Positions 16,299 to 23,844 of a stretch of 64,000 nt of DNA are shown in pieces. Below the pieces are notes generated by a model. The model worked only from the letters and a program-made list of their open reading frames with translations, ran no database searches and was not told the origin of the DNA. The stretch is from Clostridiales bacterium (GTDB lineage: Bacteria; Bacillota; Clostridia; Oscillospirales; CAG-382), in assembly GCA_003343885.1 (NCBI GenBank), contig QAKH01000048.1, forward strand, positions 62,001 to 126,000, written 5' to 3'. Numbering within the stretch: position 1 is the first letter of the stretch; every line of letters starts with the position of its first letter. The position numbers and the translations under genes were made by a program.

Positions 16299-18252
16299 TT
16301 ACGTAAGAATTTCCTTGGCTGTACCTCGGCTTTGCGTCGGTTCAGTAAAAAAGAACCTCGAAGATATTCTTTCAAAGATTGAAAAAGCGTATACTGCCGG
16401 TGCAGATTACATCGTCTTTCCTGAATTATGTCTTACCTCATACACGTGCGCCGATTTATTCTTTCAATCTTCTTTGCAAAATGAAGTAAAAGAAGCGCTT
16501 GAAAAAATCGCACAGGTCACCGAAAAAATCGACGCTGTTGTCATTGCAGGGGCTCCTATAAAAATTGATTCTCAGCTCTATAACTGTGCGGCGGTATTTT
16601 CCGGAGGCAGACTTTGCGCGGTTGTTCCCAAAACTTTCCTGCCGGTTTACAACGAGTTTTATGAAAAACGATGGTTTTCTTCCGCCTCTGATTTGAGAAT
16701 TTCCGAAATAAATTCCTCAGATATCGGACTTTCCGCCTCCTACCCTGTTCCGGTTTCAAACAAGCTTGTTTTACAGGGAAGAAACGGCGAAAAATTCGGA
16801 GTCGAGATCTGTGAGGATTTATGGACGCCTATTACTCCCGGAACTCATTTGGCACTTGCAGGAGCGGAGATAATATTTAATCTGTCCGCAAGCAACGAAA
16901 CAATCGGCAAGCGTGAATACAGAAGAAACATGGTAAAACAGCAGTCGGCAAGCTGTCTTTGCGCTTATGCTTACGTTTCCGCGGGCAGCAGTGAATCGAC
17001 AACCGATCTCATATTCTCAGGTCACTCGGTTGTATGCGAAAACGGAAGCGTTATTTGCGAAAACGAGAACGTCATAGATGACGACTACATAATGAACTGC
17101 GATGTCGATCTCGGCAAAATAAGAGCTGACAGGCTGAAGTACAAAAGTTTCAAGGACAGTGCGGCACAAGACGAAAAAGTACAGTCCGTGTTGCAAAAAA
17201 AAGTATATGCGCCGGTAACCCATCCGCGTACCGACGATTTCGCCGGACTTTTATATCCGGTTAAAAAACTGCCGTTCGTACCGGGAGACAAGGCTAAGAG
17301 AACCGAACGCTGTCTTTCAATTTTTGAAATGCAGGTTGCAGGTCTTGTAAAAAGGATGTCCGTAGCGGCGCAAAATGTTGTTGTAGGAGTTTCCGGCGGT
17401 CTTGATTCTACGCTTGCTCTGCTCGTGTGCGTTCAGGCAATGAAAAAACTTCGCAGACCTGTTACGAATGTCATCGGTATTACAATGCCGTGCTTTGGCA
17501 CAACGAGCAGAACATACAACAATTCTGTTTCGCTAATGAAAACGCTTGGCGTCACATTTAAGGAAATAAATATAAAAGAGGCTTGCCTTGCCCATTTTGC
17601 CGACATCGGACACGACAGCTCGGTTAAGGATATCACGTATGAAAACGTACAGGCAAGAGAGCGCACGCAGGTTCTGATGGACGTTGCAAATGCCAACAAT
17701 GCGATAGTGTGCGGAACAGGCGATCTCAGCGAGCTTGCGCTCGGATGGTGCACGTACAACGCCGACCATATGAGTATGTACGGAGTAAATGCCGGTATTC
17801 CCAAAACGCTTATTCGCTGGATGATTGAAAGCCTTGCCGAGGCTGATATTTTCAAAGGCTGTTCAGAAATTCTTCTCGACGTTGCAGACACTCCGATAAG
17901 CCCCGAGCTTCTGCCTCCTGATGAAAACGGAAAAATCGCACAGAAGACCGAAGAGTCTGTCGGTCCCTATGCGCTGCACGACTTTTTCCTTTACTATGTT
18001 CTGCGTTACGGCTTTTCACCTGAAAAAATTTATTTTCTTGCGTCCCGTGCTTTTGCCGGCGACTTTGACGGGCAGACAATAAAAAAATGGCTTAAAAATT
18101 TCTATAAAAGATTTTTCACCCAGCAGTTCAAGCGCAGCTGTCTGCCTGACGGCGTAAAAATCGGAAGTGTTTGTCTCTCGCCAAGAGGTGACTGGAGAAT
18201 GCCGAGCGACGCGAGTGCCGCAGACTGGCTTGAAAGAGTGGAAAAACTATAA
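16291..18252 (+). CDS. nadE: Glutamine-dependent NAD+ synthetase
   Basis: Final step of NAD synthesis: amidates nicotinic acid adenine dinucleotide using ATP and ammonia drawn from glutamine. The N-terminal nitrilase-type glutaminase (about 1-290) shows the Glu in FPELCLTSY, Lys in VVPKTFLP and nucleophile Cys in GVEICEDLW. The C-terminal synthetase starts after about residue 325 with the ATP-loop GVSGGLDST and continues with GTGDLSE and ALGWCTY. The ATG at 16291 follows AGGAG at 16279-16283; an upstream in-frame ATG at 16264 lacks one. The 653-residue length is usual for the two-domain form. It overlaps trmB and is probably co-transcribed. Confidence 0.95.
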   Translation: MFDYVRISLAVPRLCVGSVKKNLEDILSKIEKAYTAGADYIVFPELCLTSYTCADLFFQSSLQNEVKEALEKIAQVTEKIDAVVIAGAPIKIDSQLYNCAAVFSGGRLCAVVPKTFLPVYNEFYEKRWFSSASDLRISEINSSDIGLSASYPVPVSNKLVLQGRNGEKFGVEICEDLWTPITPGTHLALAGAEIIFNLSASNETIGKREYRRNMVKQQSASCLCAYAYVSAGSSESTTDLIFSGHSVVCENGSVICENENVIDDDYIMNCDVDLGKIRADRLKYKSFKDSAAQDEKVQSVLQKKVYAPVTHPRTDDFAGLLYPVKKLPFVPGDKAKRTERCLSIFEMQVAGLVKRMSVAAQNVVVGVSGGLDSTLALLVCVQAMKKLRRPVTNVIGITMPCFGTTSRTYNNSVSLMKTLGVTFKEINIKEACLAHFADIGHDSSVKDITYENVQARERTQVLMDVANANNAIVCGTGDLSELALGWCTYNADHMSMYGVNAGIPKTLIRWMIESLAEADIFKGCSEILLDVADTPISPELLPPDENGKIAQKTEESVGPYALHDFFLYYVLRYGFSPEKIYFLASRAFAGDFDGQTIKKWLKNFYKRFFTQQFKRSCLPDGVKIGSVCLSPRGDWRMPSDASAADWLERVEKL

Positions 18253-18330
18253 TTTTTTTCCTCTTGCAGAAAAATTATGACTTTATAAATTAAAATGCTA
18301 AACTAACATAATATTATTTTTCTTGGTATA

Positions 18331-18366
18331 TTCAGCACGGTGAAATATTGCCGTGCTGAACTTTTA
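18331..18366 (+). terminator. Hairpin after nadE
   Basis: A perfect ten-pair stem, TTCAGCACGG (18331-18340) with CCGTGCTGAA (18351-18360), is followed by CTTTTA, a short T run. It is the best candidate for the end of the trmB-nadE transcript. Confidence 0.7.
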
Positions 18367-18396
18367 TACCGGGAAAATACCGAATTTAAGGCTTTT

Positions 18397-18461
18397 GCAA
18401 CCATTAGTTGCGGTATTTCAAAGTAAAATTGGTTGCTCCGCAACCGCGTTTAGGTTATACT
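18397..18461 (+). promoter_or_regulatory. Promoter with two GCAAC palindromes before the XRE regulator gene
   Basis: A -10 TATACT (18456-18461) lies 17 bases after a -35-like TTGCTC (18433-18438). The -35 is embedded in a perfect palindrome, GGTTGC-TCC-GCAACC (18431-18445). A second, GCAAC-N5-GTTGC, lies at 18397-18411, 34 bases upstream. The arrangement fits repression by the regulator encoded just downstream. Confidence 0.5.
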
Positions 18462-18497
18462 TTTAGTACCAAAATAAAGTAAAGGGGTTTATAAGAC

Positions 18498-19121
18498 ATG
18501 AAATTCAGCGAAAAAATAATATGGTGCCGCAAAAAATCCGGGTTGTCGCAGGAAATGCTTGCCGAAAAGGTTGGCGTTTCGAGGCAGGCTGTCAGCAAGT
18601 GGGAAACCGGAGAAAGTGAGCCGGAAATATCAAAACTTAAAGTTCTTGCGGAAATTTTCGGTGTTACTGTCGACTGGCTGTTATCGGAAAGCGAAGAGCC
18701 GTATATTAACGAAAACAATTCAGACATCAGAATAGGTGAATCCGTACCCGGGCGGGACGATACTTATTTATCTGCAAAAGTGTCAACCGGATTTATAAAA
18801 CGCCTTATACGCCGCTATGGCTGGCTTGCCGGTGTTTACATTGCGGTAATCGGAGTCATTTGGGCAGGAATGGGCGCATTGGTAAAATACATTTCCGGCA
18901 AAATGCTGTCAGGGTTTTCCTCGGACTTTTTTAACGCCCCCACTTTCCCTGAATCCTCAGACTTTATTAACGCCCCATCTTTCCCTGAGTCGGAGATGAA
19001 CTTTTTTAATCCAGTTGACGTTTTCGGAAGCGTATTTATGGCAGTCGGAATTATTGTCGCTTGCATTGGGATAATTCTTGCTGTATATTTGAAGAAAAAA
19101 GGTGCGAAGGGGCAAAAATAA
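18498..19121 (+). CDS. XRE-family transcriptional regulator with two transmembrane helices
   Basis: Residues 5-64 form a Cro/CI-type helix-turn-helix (ENMLAEKVGVSRQAVSKWETG-like, here SQEMLAEKVGVSRQAVSKW). After a polar linker the chain has two hydrophobic helices (about 111-133 and 178-199), so the DNA-binding domain is probably tethered to the cytoplasmic face of the membrane. Between the helices lies a twelve-residue tandem duplication (about 143-166), predicted outside the cell. The gene has its own promoter with palindromes that may be its operator. The signal sensed and other targets are unknown; the Na+-pump unit follows 390 bases downstream. Confidence 0.85.
   Translation: MKFSEKIIWCRKKSGLSQEMLAEKVGVSRQAVSKWETGESEPEISKLKVLAEIFGVTVDWLLSESEEPYINENNSDIRIGESVPGRDDTYLSAKVSTGFIKRLIRRYGWLAGVYIAVIGVIWAGMGALVKYISGKMLSGFSSDFFNAPTFPESSDFINAPSFPESEMNFFNPVDVFGSVFMAVGIIVACIGIILAVYLKKKGAKGQK
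18924..18995 (+). repeat. 36-base tandem duplication inside the XRE regulator gene
   Basis: Two imperfect 36-base units start at 18924 and 18960 and encode DFFNAPTFPESS and DFINAPSFPESE. A partial third similarity (NFFNP) follows. The frame is kept, so the loop between the two membrane helices has simply been lengthened. Confidence 0.8.
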
Positions 19122-19288
19122 CATCATTTAATAAAATAAATATAATCCGGCAAGCAGCCTGCCGACTGCAAAATCTGCGTTTTGTGAAAATTTGTCAGAT
19201 AAATCTGCCAAAAAAATAAACATATAAGCAAAACAACCAATGCATTTTTGACTGCACTTCACGCAAACAAAAAATAAGACCTTTACTA
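19122..19288 (+). other. Non-coding gap before the riboswitch promoter
   Basis: AT-rich, with no convincing open frame. A short hairpin CGGCA/TGCCG near 19149-19165, just after the XRE gene, may end that transcript, but no T run follows. Nothing else recognised. Confidence 0.4.
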
Positions 19289-19317
19289 TTGACAGGAAGC
19301 CTTTATTATGCTATCAT
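19289..19317 (+). promoter_or_regulatory. Strong sigma-A promoter of the Na+-pump unit
   Basis: TTGACA (19289-19294) and TATCAT (19312-19317) with a 17-base spacer. Transcription should begin near 19324, just before the riboswitch-like element. Confidence 0.85.
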
Positions 19318-19341
19318 ATACAGGAAAATAATGCTTCCCGT

Positions 19342-19447
19342 AATAAAAGGGAGTAGCAGCGGGAAACCGTTGCAGGAGCGTCAGTACGGTTTGGACATTT
19401 CTATGAAAGCCTAAGCCCGCGCCTGCATGAAATGCGAGACTTTTATT
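19342..19447 (+). promoter_or_regulatory. yybP-ykoY-like metal-ion riboswitch
   Basis: Closing helix P1 pairs AATAAAA (19342-19348) with TTTTATT (19441-19447). Directly inside lie the two conserved loop sequences of the yybP-ykoY class: GGGAGTAGC (19349-19357) and GCGAGAC (19434-19440). A GGAAAC-type hairpin (CAGCGG with CCGTTG, 19358-19373) and a GCAGG/CCTGC stem with a CGTCAGTACG segment follow. The class senses Mn2+ and usually controls manganese exporters; here the gene is a Na+-pump subunit, so the ligand or the role is open. Confidence 0.7.
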
Positions 19448-19512
19448 GTGTAACATGGGTTATACGGTAAGGGCCTTATTTTTTTTACAAAAAATGTAGA
19501 GGAGAAGAAAAA

Positions 19513-20631
19513 ATGGGTTTTTTAGACAAAATCAGCTTTCTTTATAGTGGGCTGCAAGCGCTTGTTGACTGGCGTTACGTTGTTATGTGGATAATCGGAG
19601 GAATTCTTATCTTCCTCGCCATAAAAAAAGACATGGAACCGACGCTGCTTCTTCCGCTTGGTTTCGGAACAATACTTGTAAACATTCCTTTTTCAGGAGC
19701 AATCGGAACGGAAGGACCTCTTACGACGCTCTTTAACGCAGGTATTGCAAACGAACTTTTCCCGCTTATACTTTTTATCGGTATCGGAGCAATGATTGAC
19801 TTTACTCCCCTTTTGGCAAATCCGAAGCTTATGATATTCGGTGCGGCGGCTCAGTTCGGAATTTTCTTCACTTTCTGTCTTGCCTCAATATTTTTCGATA
19901 TCAAAGACGCTGCGTCTATCGGTATTATCGGTGCGGCTGACGGTCCGACAGCGATAGTTGTTGCGCAGACGCTCAATTCTAAATTTACCGGTGCTATAAT
20001 GGTTGCGGCATATTCTTACATGGCGCTTGTGCCTATAATACAGCCTCCCGTTATAAAGCTTCTTACCACAAAAAAAGAAAGACTTATACGCATGCCCTAC
20101 GCAAATCACGAAGTTTCAAGACTCACAAAAATTCTCTTCCCGATTATTATTACAATAATTGCCGGTCTTGTCGCTCCGTCTTCCGTTTCACTTATCGGCT
20201 TTTTGATGTTCGGTAACTTAATTCGTGAGTGCGGAGTCCTTGATTCCCTTTCAGAAACGGCTCAAAAGGTGCTCGCAAATCTTGTTACCATTTTCCTGGG
20301 AATTACTATTGCTTGTCAGATGCAGGCTGACAAATTCCTGAAACCGGAAACTCTTCTTATTCTTGCGCTTGGTTTGTTCGCGTTCATCTTTGATACAGCC
20401 GGAGGAGTTCTGGTTGCCAAGTTCTTAAACTTATTCCTTAAAAAGAAGATAAATCCTATGATTGGTGCTGCCGGTATTTCCGCTTTCCCTATGTCCGGAA
20501 GAGTTGTTCATAAAATGGGACTTGCCGAGGATAAGGGCAACTTCTTGCTCATGCATTCAATCGGAGTCAATGTTTCCGGACAGATTGCGTCTGTTATTGC
20601 GGGCGGTTTGATTCTCAACTTCTTTATGTAA
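19513..20631 (+). CDS. oadB: Sodium ion-translocating decarboxylase, beta subunit
   Basis: The beta subunit of oxaloacetate/methylmalonyl-CoA/glutaconyl-CoA decarboxylases carries Na+ across the membrane while the carboxyl group is released. The 372-residue chain has about ten hydrophobic helices and the signature GIIGAADGPTAIVVA (near 136-150), whose Asp is the known Na+-binding residue in homologues. C-terminal NPMIGAAGISAFPMSGRVVHKMG is also characteristic. The alpha (carboxyltransferase) and biotin subunits are not in the window. A GTAGAGGAG ribosome binding region precedes the ATG. The upstream riboswitch-like leader is unusual. The substrate cannot be named from beta alone, so the symbol is by family. 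Confidence 0.88.
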   Translation: MGFLDKISFLYSGLQALVDWRYVVMWIIGGILIFLAIKKDMEPTLLLPLGFGTILVNIPFSGAIGTEGPLTTLFNAGIANELFPLILFIGIGAMIDFTPLLANPKLMIFGAAAQFGIFFTFCLASIFFDIKDAASIGIIGAADGPTAIVVAQTLNSKFTGAIMVAAYSYMALVPIIQPPVIKLLTTKKERLIRMPYANHEVSRLTKILFPIIITIIAGLVAPSSVSLIGFLMFGNLIRECGVLDSLSETAQKVLANLVTIFLGITIACQMQADKFLKPETLLILALGLFAFIFDTAGGVLVAKFLNLFLKKKINPMIGAAGISAFPMSGRVVHKMGLAEDKGNFLLMHSIGVNVSGQIASVIAGGLILNFFM

Positions 20632-20649
20632 TATTTGGAGGAATATAAT

Positions 20650-20805
20650 ATGTTTATCAAATTTGACCCGATGGCTTTTGTTGACAATCTTGTCTACATG
20701 GGCGCCGGAATGTTCAGTATTTTTGTAGTAATCGGTATAATAATAGCGGTTGTCGCAATTCTCAACAAGGCTACCGAAAAGAAAGATGACAAGCAAAACG
20801 ACTGA
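20650..20805 (+). CDS. OadG-like small membrane subunit
   Basis: A 51-residue protein, short enough to be missed by length filters. It has one transmembrane helix (about residues 21-39, MFSIFVVIGIIIAVVAIL) and a charged tail rich in Lys and Asp, the layout of OadG-type gamma subunits, which help assemble the decarboxylase and bind zinc in some members. It begins 18 bases after the beta-subunit gene with a strong TTTGGAGGA ribosome binding site, so the two are surely co-expressed. Typical OadG proteins are longer (about 80 or more residues); this is a minimal version. Confidence 0.75.
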   Translation: MFIKFDPMAFVDNLVYMGAGMFSIFVVIGIIIAVVAILNKATEKKDDKQND

Positions 20806-20867
20806 CTGATTGAGCTAAGTTGTTACTATAAAAAATTATTACTATAAACTATTAAAGCGGTGAATGT

Positions 20868-21395
20868 ATGAATATTTGGCATGATATCTCGCCGGAGCGT
20901 ATTAAGCCTGAAGACTTCATTTCAGTAATTGAAATTGAAAAGGGCAGCAAAAAGAAGTACGAACTTGACAAGGAAACAGGTTTTATAATACTTGACAGAA
21001 TTCTGTACACTTCAACGCACTATCCGGCAAACTACGGCTTTATTCCCCGTACCCTTGCCGATGACGGAGATCCTCTTGACGTGCTTGTTTTAAGCAACGA
21101 GTCAATCGATCCGTTAGTGCTTGTAAGATGCTATCCGATAGGCGTAATCACTATGCTTGACAACGGCAAAAATGATGAAAAAATAATTGCTATCCCTTAC
21201 GAAGATCCGACATATAACACTTACTTTGATATAGCAGATCTCCCTGCGCACATTTTTGAGGAAATGCGTCATTTCTTTTCAGTTTACAAGCAGCTCGAAG
21301 GCAAAAGTACCGCTGTGGATGAGGTACAAGGTCACGAAAAAGCTCTTGAAATTATCCGAAAGAGTTTATCGACGTACTCAGAGCATTATAACTAA
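20868..21395 (+). CDS. ppa: Soluble inorganic pyrophosphatase (family I)
   Basis: Hydrolyses pyrophosphate from biosynthetic reactions to phosphate. The metal-binding signature DDGDPLDVLVL (near residues 64-74) is complete, as are the N-terminal IEIEKGSKKKYELD and THYPANYGFIP. The 175 residues match bacterial family I enzymes. It follows the OadG-like gene by 62 bases in the same direction with no terminator between, so it may share the riboswitch-led transcript. A strong terminator follows at 21434-21470. Confidence 0.95.
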   Translation: MNIWHDISPERIKPEDFISVIEIEKGSKKKYELDKETGFIILDRILYTSTHYPANYGFIPRTLADDGDPLDVLVLSNESIDPLVLVRCYPIGVITMLDNGKNDEKIIAIPYEDPTYNTYFDIADLPAHIFEEMRHFFSVYKQLEGKSTAVDEVQGHEKALEIIRKSLSTYSEHYN

Positions 21396-21433
21396 TCCCA
21401 TAGTTTATAAAAACTTTTGCAAAGCAATAAAAT

Positions 21434-21470
21434 ACCGGAGCAGTTCAAAGCGAACCGCTCCGGTTTAATT
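21434..21470. terminator. Bidirectional terminator between ppa and the GH78 gene
   Basis: ACCGGAGC (21434-21441) pairs with GCTCCGGT (21457-21464), with an inner GTTC/GAAC stem, followed by TTAATTTT. It lies between two convergent genes and probably serves both. Confidence 0.85.
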
Positions 21471-21490
21471 TTATATATGCATCAGTATCA

Positions 21491-23713
21491 TTACTGAATA
21501 AGCTGCATGTCAAATTCGTTAACGCCGGGTTTAAGAGGAATATAATTGCACTCAAATCTGAACCTGGCATTTACGCCCTCGGGAATCTCGAATTTATAAT
21601 ATGTATTGGTTTCTCCGCACTTTACAGTAACTCCTATGCGTCCCGAAACAGTTTCGAGGTATCCGCTGTAACTGTTCATGCCTCTTACTACTGCCGGATC
21701 AATAACTATATTCTTAAATCCGCAGCTTCCCTCTCTTTGGGTTATTCCGAGAATACCGTGGAACAGGTAACGTGTAACAGCACCGAACATAGGATGGTTA
21801 TGCGACATTGTTTTAGCAATATCTCCCCACATATATTCCCAAAGCGTTGTTGCTCCCAATTTTTTCATGTTACCAAAAGACAACGGCTTTTCCGAAGTAA
21901 GCAGGTCATACGCAAGCTGAGCGTTACCGTTTTTAAAGAAAAGTCCGGTAAGGATATCTGTCGCGAATATTCCTGTGTCATACTCTCTTGTTCTGTTATA
22001 CTTTTCATACATATTCTTATATGTTCGCTCATCGCCGATACCAAGCTCAACGGCAAAGCAGTTGGCACCCTGATAGTCTCCGAAGAAATCGCCGGTTTGA
22101 CTTGATAAATAAGCTGCTCTCATAGCTCGTTTGCTTATCTCTATTTTTTCTCTGTATGACGGAATCAAGTCATCCATTCCCACAAGACTTGCCATCTCGC
22201 ACATCTCTTCAAGGCTTCTGATGTAATAGAAGGTGTTGACATAATTCTGAGGAATTATAAATTCGTCCTGTTTGGAAAATCCCCAGTCACCGAGGTTCCA
22301 GCCGCCTTTTTCCTCGCTTACGATAAAGCCTGCAGAGCTGCGTGAATCAAGATAGCGCATAAAGGCAAGCATACGCGGAAAATGCTCACGTATAAGGCTG
22401 TCGTCGTCATAAATACGGTAATACGCATACGGCACATGTATCATGGCGCAGCCCCAGCCGCCAAGTCCTCCGCCTCCGCCCTGGAAAGGTGCGGTATGGT
22501 TGACATGCCCCGTTATCACACACTGACTGTCTACAATATCCTGCATCCATTTCTTATAAAATGTTCTGCCGTCAAGCATAATCATAGCGGCATCTGCGCA
22601 GAGCTGACCGTCGCCGGTATATCCGAGGCGCTCTCTTGTCGGGCAGTCAGACGGCACTCCGCAGTGCATATTCTCAAGCTGGGTTCGCAAATAAGTTTCA
22701 TACAGCCAGTTGAGTGTTTCGTTATCGCTTTCAAAATGACAAGTTTTGGCAAGGTCAGCGTGTACAACGCAAGCCTCAACAGGTTTCGCGTTGTTTGTTA
22801 GAGTAAAATACCTGAAGCCGTGCCAGCAAAAATGCGGATGCATGAGGTGCTTTCCGTCTGAAATATAAATATCCCTTTGAGGTTTTCTGTCCCCGGCGCA
22901 TGTCACAAGGTAAAGCTGTCCGTTCTCATCAAGCTCCTCGGCATGGTTTATTTCCACCGTTTCCCCGGCGTTTTTACATTCAAGAACAACAAAGCCTGTC
23001 ATATTCACGCCGCAGTCATAAACGGTATAACTGCCAAAATCTCTAACCGGCGTCGGAATGCGTCTTTCAACGATACGATCCGGCGGAAAATTCTGAATGT
23101 CGTATTCGCACTCCGGAGCTTCCGCTTCGATAGTGTATTCCCAGGCGGAATCATCGTAATCGGCTTTAAAAAGGCTCTCGTCGTACAGACGCATATCGTG
23201 CTTTTCACCGAGGTAAATGCTGTTTTCAAGTATATAGCTTGATTTCCACTTGTTTGAAGTATCGGAAAGAATTTTGCGTTCACCGTCTTTATCGGTTAAA
23301 TCTATCTTATAGCACAGCTTAACAGTACCGAAATAGTCGGCATGCTCGTCATGGTTTCCCGTTCTGCCATACCACCCGTTCCCGAGATGTACGACAAGCG
23401 AGTTCCTGCCGTTTACAAGATATTCCTTTATGTCATAGCTTACGGCGTATGTACGATATGAAAACTTGTCATGGATATCGTACGAAAGACCTTTGTTTTC
23501 ACGGTATTGGTAAAGTGAATTTGCCGGAACAAGCAAGTCATCGCTGACTTTTTTTCCGTTTATATACAGTTCAAAGAAGCCAAGACCGCAGATAACAATA
23601 TTAGCGCTTGAACATTCGGAAACGTCAAATACTGTACGGATATACGGTGACTCGACTGAATGGTCAGCAGGAGAAATAAATTTTGATCCCTCAAATATTT
23701 GATCAAATCTCAT
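21491..23713 (-). CDS. Alpha-L-rhamnosidase, GH78 family
   Basis: Releases rhamnose from plant or microbial glycans. The 740 residues show the order of GH78 enzymes: N-terminal beta-sandwiches (FELYINGKKVSDD, LGNGWYG, YDCGVNMTGFV), the (alpha/alpha)6 barrel with DCPTRERLGYTGDGQLCADAA holding the acidic catalytic region, GGGGGLGGWGCAMI and GGWNLGDWGFS, and a C-terminal beta-domain (ATTLWEYMWG through YSGYLETVSGRIGV). There is no signal peptide, so it acts on imported oligosaccharides. It lies 131 bases after the GH2 gene on the same strand and probably shares its promoter. Confidence 0.9.
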   Translation of the reverse strand: MRFDQIFEGSKFISPADHSVESPYIRTVFDVSECSSANIVICGLGFFELYINGKKVSDDLLVPANSLYQYRENKGLSYDIHDKFSYRTYAVSYDIKEYLVNGRNSLVVHLGNGWYGRTGNHDEHADYFGTVKLCYKIDLTDKDGERKILSDTSNKWKSSYILENSIYLGEKHDMRLYDESLFKADYDDSAWEYTIEAEAPECEYDIQNFPPDRIVERRIPTPVRDFGSYTVYDCGVNMTGFVVLECKNAGETVEINHAEELDENGQLYLVTCAGDRKPQRDIYISDGKHLMHPHFCWHGFRYFTLTNNAKPVEACVVHADLAKTCHFESDNETLNWLYETYLRTQLENMHCGVPSDCPTRERLGYTGDGQLCADAAMIMLDGRTFYKKWMQDIVDSQCVITGHVNHTAPFQGGGGGLGGWGCAMIHVPYAYYRIYDDDSLIREHFPRMLAFMRYLDSRSSAGFIVSEEKGGWNLGDWGFSKQDEFIIPQNYVNTFYYIRSLEEMCEMASLVGMDDLIPSYREKIEISKRAMRAAYLSSQTGDFFGDYQGANCFAVELGIGDERTYKNMYEKYNRTREYDTGIFATDILTGLFFKNGNAQLAYDLLTSEKPLSFGNMKKLGATTLWEYMWGDIAKTMSHNHPMFGAVTRYLFHGILGITQREGSCGFKNIVIDPAVVRGMNSYSGYLETVSGRIGVTVKCGETNTYYKFEIPEGVNARFRFECNYIPLKPGVNEFDMQLIQ

Positions 23714-23844
23714 AGTGATTTACACCCTTTCGGCACCGCTTAAATTTGCGGCGCTTTCATATATTGGAAAATTGTCAAGCTTTATAAAAGCTTCACGGCA
23801 GACAGTCTCAGACAACAGACTGCCCGCCGTTAGTAAAATATGAA

